From Flavobacteriaceae bacterium (GTDB lineage: Bacteria; Bacteroidota; Bacteroidia; Flavobacteriales; Flavobacteriaceae), in NCBI GenBank assembly GCA_019752245.1, contig JAIEMH010000393.1, forward strand, positions 1 through 6,886: a stretch of DNA of 6,886 nucleotides, in the 5' to 3' direction. Within the stretch, counting starts at the first letter, position 1; the number at the start of each line of letters is the position of its first letter. Position numbers and translations under genes: made by a program. Below, one piece after another: positions 1 to 5,291 of the stretch. The notes under the pieces were generated by a model, which was not told the origin of the DNA, searched no databases, and was given only the letters and a program-made list of their open reading frames with translations.

Positions 1-562
1 GTTGCCCTGAACGAACTAAAAACGGACGATAAATTTCGACTTCGTTTACATAAATAAGGTTTTCATCATAACTTCCACCTCTAACAGAATATTGAGAACT
101 CAACTCCGTGTTAGAAGTTACTCCTTGCAATGTTTTGATAACACCTTCAATTCCACCAGATAAACTCGGGATTCTTTTAACAACTTCAGTGTCAATGCTA
201 ATTATTCCTTGAACTCTCTTTTTATTATTGGTAATTACAACATCATCTAACTGCTCGTTTTTACCATTCATTACAGGATTATAATCTAAAACTTCCAAAG
301 GTTTTAACTCAAATGTAGCAGTAATACTTTTTAAAGCAACGTGTGTATAAACCAAAACCACTTTTTTATTAGCAGGAATTTCTATAACATAAAATCCGTT
401 GTTATTTGTAACTGCCGACTTACTTTGATAACTAACATTTACACCTTCAACAGGGTTTTTATTTTCGTCTAAAACAACTCCTGTTACTTTTGCAGTTTGC
501 GCTACAGAAACTAAACTAAATAGAAAAAAAAGGAGGAATATAATTTTATTTTTTGCTTTCAA
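1..562 (-). CDS. TonB-dependent outer-membrane receptor, N-terminal part (cut by window edge)
   Basis: The frame is open for 187 codons and runs off the left edge. Residues 1-22 are a signal peptide (Lys-rich start, Leu/Phe core, ending SVAQ). Residues about 24-95 form a carboxypeptidase-regulatory-like beta-sandwich (TGVVLDENKNPVEGVNV, then NNNGFYVIEIP). Residues about 105-187 are the start of a TonB plug domain, with DDVVIT, IPSLSGGIEGVIKTLQGV and YSVRGGSYDENLIYVNE. This is the classic Bacteroidota receptor layout; the family imports a ligand across the outer membrane using TonB/ExbBD energy. The substrate cannot be told because the barrel is outside the window. The start is inferred to be TTG at 562-560: it is the only usable start between the upstream stop (571-569) and the signal peptide, and the next in-frame Met is residue 98. 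It follows the M23 gene by 6 bp, so the two are probably co-transcribed. The family call is secure; the exact start is less so. Confidence 0.88.
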   Translation of the reverse strand, partial: MKAKNKIIFLLFFLFSLVSVAQTAKVTGVVLDENKNPVEGVNVSYQSKSAVTNNNGFYVIEIPANKKVVLVYTHVALKSITATFELKPLEVLDYNPVMNGKNEQLDDVVITNNKKRVQGIISIDTEVVKRIPSLSGGIEGVIKTLQGVTSNTELSSQYSVRGGSYDENLIYVNEVEIYRPFLVRSGQ

Positions 563-568
563 GAGATA

Positions 569-2260
569 TTATTTTTTTTGACTTCTATTAAACTGAGTTT
601 CAAAGATAGTAGAATTTCCAACATTATCGGTAACAACTACTTTCAATTTATTGGCACCTTCCAACAACAAACTATCGTCAAAAACATGTGTCAATCGTTT
701 TAATTTTGATTCGTATTCAAACAAAACCCATTCACCATTTAAGTATCCGTTATAGCTTTTAACTCCAGACAAATCATCTGAAATTGTAAGACTAATACTT
801 TTTTGAGCCGTAATCCACTTACCTTCAATAGGTTTAGAAATTGTGATTTTTGGTGCCGCTGTATCTTTGGCTAAAGTAAATTGTCCCAATGTTTTTGTTT
901 TACAAGAAAACGTACTACCTGTTAGTTTTGTTGTGAGGTATCCTAATTTATTTCCGTTTACGGTGGCAATAAACATTTTCTTTTTTTGCTCATCGGTAGA
1001 AATTTTATCTTCAAATTCTATTGTAAAATTGCTATGAGCTGGAACAATGTCTTCATGCAAATACAAGATTTTATTTCTAACGTCAAAATTTAAATAAAAA
1101 TCATCATAGAACGTTCCAGCCGGAAAATAAACCGATACATTTTCTTTTTCAAAATTAGAATCTGATTTTGCTTTCACAAAATATTTGGTCGTTTTTGGTA
1201 CTTCAGAAATCAATGAGGGTTGCGACGAATATACTACCGGAATAGATATAATTGTTTTGTTATCATAAAAATCAGAAACTTCAACTCTTTGAATTCCAGT
1301 AAAATTTGGAGTTACATTAAAAATTCCATTTTCAGAATTTTGTCTAATATTGCTCCAATTGAATGGTTGCTTCATGAACAATTTTTGAACTCTTTGTCGC
1401 ATTTTTTTGTAACGTTCATAATCAATAAAAGCATTTACATATCGCGCTTCGTCAAAAACCATTTCGTCAAACAAAAAACCAAAAACAGGTTTACCATTGC
1501 TAAACAATTGGGTTTTATAAGTTCCGTTTGGATTGTAGGAAACATTATCAGAATCGGTAGCACTTATTCCGAAACCTATTCTTCCAGTCGCCAAAACAGT
1601 TTCAGACAAATAAGTTCCGTCAGACTGCAACGACAAGTTCACAACAACAGGTCTTTTAGATTGATTTACAACAGACGTTGCATCTATAGGATAAGCCATT
1701 AAGCTAGAAACAATAGGCTTTTTAGTATCTTTCAGCTCCAATCCAAACAACAACGGATTGATAATTTTTTCGGTTTTATTATCTCTAATTTCAAAATGCA
1801 AATGTGGTCCTTCTGATCCACCAGTATTTCCAGAAAGTGCAATAATATCGCCTTTGTTGACAACCAATTCGCCAGGCTTAAAGAACGCCTCAATTTCATA
1901 AGATTTTTCGGCATATTGCAAGGCTATAATTTTATCTTGAATAAATCCTACAGCCTTTTGAAGATGGCCATAAACGGTTGTGTAACCATTGGCATGCGTT
2001 ATATAAATTGCTTTTCCATAACCTGCATTAGAAATTTTAATTCTAGAAATATATCCATCACAAGCCGCATAAACATTTAAACCTTCTCTTTGATTGGTTT
2101 TAAAGTCAAAACCAGCATGAAAATGATTGGGACGAAGTTCACCAAAGTTTCCAGACAACTGCATTGGGATATCTAATGGCAGTCTAAAATCATTTTTGGG
2201 ATATTGATTTTGAGCCGTCATAAAAAAGGCGAATAGTAAAATAAATGGTAGAAATTTCAT
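569..2260 (-). CDS. Secreted M23 family metallopeptidase (LytM-like) with C-terminal Ig-like domain
   Basis: A 563-aa exported protein predicted to cut peptide cross-links in peptidoglycan or another glycine-rich peptide in the periplasm. Residues 1-17 are a signal peptide ending MTAQ. The M23 domain covers about 28-170 and has the full active site: zinc ligands H48 and D52 (HAGFD), H155 of GPHLHFE (with H153), and H99 in VYGHL as the catalytic-type histidine. The stretch between H99 and H153 (about 53 residues) looks longer than in compact LytM enzymes and contains a charged insert at about 105-130. The remaining two thirds are beta-rich with no catalytic motif that I recognise. The last 97 residues (from about 467, TAAPKITISKPIEG, later VVVTDNVGN) resemble an Ig-like or Big-type beta-sandwich, perhaps for wall or partner binding. 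It is the first gene of a two-gene unit with the TonB receptor downstream. Because all the metal ligands are present, it is probably an active enzyme rather than an EnvC/NlpD-type degenerate activator; the substrate is inferred only from the family. Confidence 0.92.
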   Translation of the reverse strand: MKFLPFILLFAFFMTAQNQYPKNDFRLPLDIPMQLSGNFGELRPNHFHAGFDFKTNQREGLNVYAACDGYISRIKISNAGYGKAIYITHANGYTTVYGHLQKAVGFIQDKIIALQYAEKSYEIEAFFKPGELVVNKGDIIALSGNTGGSEGPHLHFEIRDNKTEKIINPLLFGLELKDTKKPIVSSLMAYPIDATSVVNQSKRPVVVNLSLQSDGTYLSETVLATGRIGFGISATDSDNVSYNPNGTYKTQLFSNGKPVFGFLFDEMVFDEARYVNAFIDYERYKKMRQRVQKLFMKQPFNWSNIRQNSENGIFNVTPNFTGIQRVEVSDFYDNKTIISIPVVYSSQPSLISEVPKTTKYFVKAKSDSNFEKENVSVYFPAGTFYDDFYLNFDVRNKILYLHEDIVPAHSNFTIEFEDKISTDEQKKKMFIATVNGNKLGYLTTKLTGSTFSCKTKTLGQFTLAKDTAAPKITISKPIEGKWITAQKSISLTISDDLSGVKSYNGYLNGEWVLFEYESKLKRLTHVFDDSLLLEGANKLKVVVTDNVGNSTIFETQFNRSQKK

Positions 2261-2338
2261 AGTTTCTAGGTTTTTGGCTAAAATATAAAAAACTTTATAA
2301 GTTGAAAAATAAAATTGAAATCTTATTGATAACTAACT

Positions 2339-2368
2339 ATTAAACAAAATATTAGGAATTAAACAAAA
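2339..2368. repeat. Short direct repeat ATTAAACAAAA, two copies 19 bp apart
   Basis: ATTAAACAAAA occurs at 2339-2349 and again at 2358-2368. The 19-bp offset is close to two turns of the helix, so a dimeric regulator could bind both copies on one face. It overlaps the weak minus-strand promoter candidate. Chance similarity in A/T-rich DNA is a real alternative. Confidence 0.4.
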
Positions 2369-2418
2369 AATATTTTCAATTTTTCATTAAAAATATTGCT
2401 TTAATAGATTAGGAATTA
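2351..2418. repeat. Direct repeat ATTAGGAATTA, two copies 57 bp apart
   Basis: The 11-mer ATTAGGAATTA is present at 2351-2361 and at 2408-2418. The second copy lies inside the spacer of the plus-strand promoter and directly abuts its TAAATTTG element; the first lies near the weak minus-strand promoter. It contains a GG in otherwise nearly pure A/T sequence, which makes it less likely to be mere composition. A shared operator or an old local duplication would both explain it. Confidence 0.4.
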
Positions 2419-2426
2419 TAAATTTG
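2396..2426 (+). promoter_or_regulatory. Promoter for the coiled-coil/zapA unit (Bacteroidota sigma-A type)
   Basis: TTG at 2396-2398 and TAAATTTG at 2419-2426 are separated by 20 bp. This matches the Bacteroidota consensus TTG-N19-21-TAnnTTTG exactly. Transcription would begin near 2432-2434, leaving a leader of about 22 nt before the ATG at 2455, which lacks a Shine-Dalgarno sequence, as is usual in this phylum. Confidence 0.7.
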
Positions 2427-2454
2427 TAAGATTAAGTAATGAATATTGTCATAG

Positions 2455-2745
2455 ATGAGTGAAATTGCGGAAATAATTGATACTCTTGAAACTAAAATTC
2501 AAAAATTGTTTTTAAAGATAAACAATTTAGAACAAAAGAATCAAGCATTGCAACAAGAATTAAACATTTCTGCCACAACAATTCAAAATCAAAATACAGC
2601 AGTAACAACGCTAAAAAAAGATTTTGAATCATTAAAAATGACCAATTCATTATTGGGCAGTGAAGATTATAAAAGAGATACAAAGCTTAAAATAAATTCA
2701 TTAATTCGTGAAATTGATTATTGTATAGCACAGCTAGCAGATTAA
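2455..2745 (+). CDS. Small coiled-coil protein preceding zapA (possible ZapB-like division partner)
   Basis: A 96-aa cytosolic protein with no signal peptide or membrane segment. Residues about 5-62 show hydrophobic heptad spacing (IIDTLETKIQKLFLKINNLE onward) with many Gln, Asn, Lys and Glu, so they should form a long coiled coil. The C-terminal section, about 66-94, changes character (LLGSEDYKRDTKLKINSLI, then REIDYCIAQL) and looks like a conserved amphipathic helix. I recall similar short proteins in front of zapA in other Flavobacteria, normally annotated as hypothetical. The gene starts about 22 nt after a good promoter and ends 4 bp before zapA, so the two are co-transcribed. Size, coiled coil and position suggest a division-related partner of ZapA, similar in kind to ZapB, but this is inference from context; I see no sequence signature proving homology to ZapB. 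Confidence 0.85.
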   Translation: MSEIAEIIDTLETKIQKLFLKINNLEQKNQALQQELNISATTIQNQNTAVTTLKKDFESLKMTNSLLGSEDYKRDTKLKINSLIREIDYCIAQLAD

Positions 2746-2749
2746 ATAT

Positions 2750-3043
2750 ATGGATGAAAAGCTTAAAATTAAGATATCAATTGCCGACAGAGTTTATCCG
2801 TTAACGGTTAACATGTCGCAAGAAGAAGCAATGAGAAGCGCTTCTAAGAAAATTGATATAATGATTAAGCAATTTGAAGAAAATTATGCTGTTCGCGATA
2901 AACAAGATGTTTTAGCCATGTGCGCCTTACAATTTGCATCACAGTTAGAACAAAAAAACGTTGAAAATGCAATTGACGGAACAGAATCAATAGAGCGACT
3001 GAGTAAAATTAATACTATATTAGACGACTATCTCAATAAATAA
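2750..3043 (+). CDS. zapA: Cell division protein ZapA
   Basis: ZapA binds FtsZ in the cytoplasm and cross-links or bundles its protofilaments to stabilise the Z-ring. The 97-aa length fits the family. Residues 4-22 form the N-terminal beta-hairpin (KIKISIADRVYPLTV). The EEAMRSASKKID helix at about 25-36 follows, then a long C-terminal helix that contains the RDKQDVLAMCALQFA block at about 49-63, typical of Bacteroidota ZapA, and continues as a coiled coil to residue 95. The ATG lies 4 bp after the stop of the coiled-coil gene, so translation may be coupled. Downstream lie the 6S-like RNA and rny. No terminator hairpin is visible directly after the stop codon, so transcription from the upstream promoter may continue into the RNA. 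Confidence 0.93.
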   Translation: MDEKLKIKISIADRVYPLTVNMSQEEAMRSASKKIDIMIKQFEENYAVRDKQDVLAMCALQFASQLEQKNVENAIDGTESIERLSKINTILDDYLNK

Positions 3044-3086
3044 TAAGTAACAAAAAAACACGTTCTTTTAAATAAACTAAAAATAC

Positions 3087-3246
3087 TGCCTACATTAGTT
3101 CATTTTTGGTAAACTCAACACTAACAAATTAAAATGAGTAAATCTTCGCTTCTATAGTAAGCCCATTCAGTTGGGAAACTTGAACAGCGAGTTAGCTCAA
3201 AACTTGTCCTTACGAGTTTATTCAAGCAATTAATGTAGGTTTTTTT
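3087..3246 (+). ncRNA. ssrS: Probable 6S RNA (Flavobacteria-type, 6S-Flavo)
   Basis: The 227-bp gap between zapA and rny holds one long rod-like fold and no credible reading frame. The ends pair perfectly: CCTACATTA at 3089-3097 with TAATGTAGG at 3231-3239, extended by three more pairs (3098-3100 with 3228-3230, one a G-U), followed by seven T. Further in, TAAACTC (3110-3116) pairs with GAGTTTA (3214-3220), TGAG (3135-3138) with CTCA (3196-3199), TCGCT (3146-3150) with AGCGA (3186-3190), AGT (3156-3158) with ACT (3178-3180), and CCCA (3162-3165) with TGGG (3172-3175) closing a 6-nt loop. The weakly paired section (3117-3134 facing 3200-3213) would be the central bubble that mimics an open promoter. 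Length near 160 nt, the rod shape, the closing stem plus U-run, and the zapA-RNA-rny setting fit 6S RNA, which binds sigma-A RNA polymerase in stationary phase. No clear promoter lies just upstream, so it may be cut from a zapA transcript. The ends are approximate. Confidence 0.78.
3228..3246 (+). terminator. 3' end of the 6S-like RNA: closing-stem arm plus T7 tract
   Basis: The 3' arm of the closing stem (to 3239) is followed directly by seven T (3240-3246). Its partner lies about 130 nt upstream, so this is not a compact hairpin, and termination may be partial. The rny start codon follows 24 bp later, so some read-through into rny is plausible. Confidence 0.4.
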
Positions 3247-3270
3247 ATATATAAATTTTTTTACACAACC

Positions 3271-4833
3271 ATGGACATAGTATCAATAATTATCGGAATA
3301 ATAGTTGGAATTGCTGGAGGTTTTGCCATAGCAAAAATGCTTGAAAAAAGTAACGTTTCCAACCTTATTAAAAACGCCAAGAAAGAAGCAGCATCAATAT
3401 TAAAAGATGCCAACTTAGAAGGAGAAAACACTAAAAAAGACAAATTACTTCAAGCAAAAGAAAAGTTCCTTGAATTAAAATCTGAACACGAAAAGGAAAT
3501 TTTAGCCAAAGACAAAAAATTAGCCGAGGTTGAAAAAAGAATTAGAGATAAAGAATCTCAAGTTTCTAGCGAATTATCAAAAGCTAAAAAAGTAAACGAC
3601 GATTTCGAAGCAAAAACACTAGAGTACACCTCTAAAATTGAGGCTTTAGACAAAAAGCATGTAGAAATAGAGAAAATGCACAAAAGCCAAGTAGAACAAC
3701 TTGAGGTAATCTCAGGTCTATCTGCAGAAGAAGCTAAAGAACAATTAGTAGAAAGCTTAAAAGCCGAAGCTAAAACCAAGGCAATGTCGCACATTCAAGA
3801 TACGATTGAAGAAGCTAAACTTACAGCGCAACAAGAAGCTAAAAAAGTAATTATCAATACCATTCAGCGTGTTGGAACTGAAGAAGCTGTAGAAAATTGT
3901 GTTTCTGTATTCAACATTGAATCCGACGATGTTAAAGGTAGAATTATTGGTCGTGAAGGTAGAAACATCCGCGCTCTTGAAGCTGCTACTGGCGTTGAAA
4001 TCATTGTAGACGATACTCCAGAAGCTATTATTCTTTCATGTTTCGATCCAGTACGAAGAGAAATAGCTCGTTTGGCATTGCACAAATTAGTTACTGATGG
4101 GCGTATTCACCCAGCTAGAATTGAAGAAGTGGTTGCTAAAACTACCAAACAAATTGATGATGAAATCATTGAAGTTGGTAAAAGAACTGTAATTGATTTA
4201 GGAATTCACGGATTACATCCAGAATTAATAAAAGTTGTAGGAAGAATGAAATACCGTTCTTCTTATGGACAAAACCTATTGCAACACTCTCGAGAAGTAT
4301 CAAAACTTTGCGGAATTATGGCTGCCGAATTAGGATTGAATGTAAAACTTGCTAAACGCGCTGGTTTACTTCACGATATTGGTAAAGTGCCAGATGCAGA
4401 AAGTGATTTACCTCACGCATTATTAGGTATGCAATGGGCTGAAAAATATGGTGAAAAAGAAGAAGTTTGTAACGCCATTGGTGCGCATCACGACGAGATT
4501 GAAATGAAATATTTAATTTCGCCAATTATTCAAGTGTGTGATGCTATCTCTGGAGCTAGACCTGGCGCACGTCGTCAAGTATTAGATTCATACATCCAAC
4601 GTTTAAAAGACCTTGAAGAAATTGCTTTTGGATTTAACGGTGTTAAAAACGCTTATGCTATTCAAGCTGGTCGTGAACTACGTGTTATTGTAGAAAGCGA
4701 AAAAGTTAGCGATGACATGGCATCTAATTTATCGTTTGAAATATCACAAAAAATTCAAACTGAAATGACGTATCCTGGTCAAGTTAAAATTACTGTTATC
4801 AGAGAAACTAGAGCTGTAAATATTGCAAAATAA
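3271..4833 (+). CDS. rny: Ribonuclease Y
   Basis: A membrane-anchored endoribonuclease that starts decay or processing of many mRNAs by single-strand cleavage. At 520 aa it has the normal family length and all domains in order. Residues 1-20 are a single membrane helix (MDIVSIIIGIIVGIAGGFAI). Residues about 30-195 are a long charged coiled coil. A KH RNA-binding domain at about 205-270 carries the GxxG loop in RIIGREGRNIRALE (G227-G230). An HD metal-binding domain at about 335-428 has H339 (LLQHSREV), H368-D369 (LLHDIGK), H406-H407 (AHHDE) and D424 (VCDAISGARPGARR). The C-terminal segment (LRVIVESEKVSDD, then YPGQVKITVIRETRA) is also family-typical. The ATG at 3271 gives a complete membrane anchor, so the start is firm. 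The gene lies 24 bp after the 6S-like RNA with no convincing promoter in between, and ends before a strong terminator. Confidence 0.97.
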   Translation: MDIVSIIIGIIVGIAGGFAIAKMLEKSNVSNLIKNAKKEAASILKDANLEGENTKKDKLLQAKEKFLELKSEHEKEILAKDKKLAEVEKRIRDKESQVSSELSKAKKVNDDFEAKTLEYTSKIEALDKKHVEIEKMHKSQVEQLEVISGLSAEEAKEQLVESLKAEAKTKAMSHIQDTIEEAKLTAQQEAKKVIINTIQRVGTEEAVENCVSVFNIESDDVKGRIIGREGRNIRALEAATGVEIIVDDTPEAIILSCFDPVRREIARLALHKLVTDGRIHPARIEEVVAKTTKQIDDEIIEVGKRTVIDLGIHGLHPELIKVVGRMKYRSSYGQNLLQHSREVSKLCGIMAAELGLNVKLAKRAGLLHDIGKVPDAESDLPHALLGMQWAEKYGEKEEVCNAIGAHHDEIEMKYLISPIIQVCDAISGARPGARRQVLDSYIQRLKDLEEIAFGFNGVKNAYAIQAGRELRVIVESEKVSDDMASNLSFEISQKIQTEMTYPGQVKITVIRETRAVNIAK

Positions 4834-4849
4834 TTTCTCGATTTTATAT

Positions 4850-4882
4850 AAAAAAAATGGTACGCAATGCGTACCATTTTTT
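4850..4882. terminator. Bidirectional intrinsic terminator between rny and the response regulator
   Basis: A near-perfect palindrome: TGGTACGC (4858-4865), loop AAT, GCGTACCA (4869-4876). It is flanked by an A-tract on the left (4850-4857) and a T-tract on the right (4877-4882), so it reads as stem plus U-run on both strands. It lies 16 bp after the rny stop and 10 bp beyond the response-regulator stop, the place expected for a shared terminator of two convergent units. Confidence 0.9.
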
Positions 4883-4892
4883 ATTTATAACA

Positions 4893-5291
4893 TTAACCAT
4901 GAATAAATATGGTCTCGAAATCTTCTTGTGTCATGGGTTTATAATAATATTTCTTCACCTCATCTTGATACAATTTCGACTTATTAAGATCAGAAATATC
5001 ATTGGAAGAACTAACTAAATAAACCGTTATATCTTTAGTTAAATTTTGCTTTAGTTTTCTAAATTCCTCTAGAAACTGCCAACCGTCATAAACAGGCATG
5101 TTTATATCCAATAATATTAAATCGGGTACGTTGCCTGTTGCTACTTTATTTTTTAAGTCATCAATAGCTTCTAATCCATTAAAAAAATAACTTGTATTGA
5201 CATCAATATTGCATTTAGAAAATAACTTTTTTATAATAAAATGATAAACTAAATCATCATCAACAACAAAAATATTATTAAACTTCTTCAT
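4893..5291 (-). CDS. Single-domain response regulator (receiver only)
   Basis: A 132-aa cytosolic protein made only of a CheY-like receiver domain. Visible hallmarks are the acidic cluster D11-D13 (VVDDD), the phosphoacceptor D62 in LILLDINMP, the switch Ser near S94 in VYLVSSS, and K118 in YYYKPM. After the last helix only a few residues remain, so there is no DNA-binding or enzymatic output domain. Its start codon overlaps the end of the histidine kinase gene by 14 bp in another frame, which means translational coupling and makes the two a cognate pair. Output must be by protein-protein contact or by passing phosphate on, as known for single-domain regulators such as CheY or Spo0F; no target is encoded in this window. 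Transcription ends at the palindrome 10 bp downstream. Confidence 0.93.
   Translation of the reverse strand: MKKFNNIFVVDDDLVYHFIIKKLFSKCNIDVNTSYFFNGLEAIDDLKNKVATGNVPDLILLDINMPVYDGWQFLEEFRKLKQNLTKDITVYLVSSSNDISDLNKSKLYQDEVKKYYYKPMTQEDFETIFIHG

Larger units (their letters stand above)
2261..2454. promoter_or_regulatory. Divergent A/T-rich control region between the M23 gene and the coiled-coil/zapA unit
   Basis: This 194-bp gap separates two divergent transcription units, so it must carry promoters for both strands. The plus-strand promoter is clear (separate entry). For the minus strand I find only a weak candidate: TTG at 2379-2377 followed by TAATATTTTG at 2354-2345, where TATTTTG is one base short of the TAnnTTTG spacing. 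It would give a leader of about 80 nt to the M23 start at 2260. No open frame or RNA-like fold stands out here. Two pairs of short direct repeats lie in the middle and are listed separately. Confidence 0.6.

Noticed and set aside
1220..1702. Plus-strand open frame of 160 codons
   Set aside because: It lies fully antisense to the well-supported M23 gene, its translation has no domain-like pattern, and it has no promoter; it is a shadow of low stop density.
2339..2418. Repeats considered as a CRISPR-like array
   Set aside because: The units are 11 bp, only two copies each, interleaved, with unequal spacing and no cas gene nearby.
3044..3086. Search for a separate promoter of the 6S-like RNA
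   Set aside because: No TAnnTTTG match with a TTG upstream is visible in this A/T-rich stretch; I cannot support one, so none is listed.
3252..3259. TAAATTTT as a possible promoter element for rny
   Set aside because: It lacks the final G of TAnnTTTG, has no TTG about 20 bp upstream, and would leave a leader of only a few bases before the ATG at 3271.
3558..4085. Minus-strand open frames within rny
   Set aside because: They mirror the coiled-coil and KH coding sequence of RNase Y, are Ser-rich from reverse reading, and have no start context or homology that I recognise.
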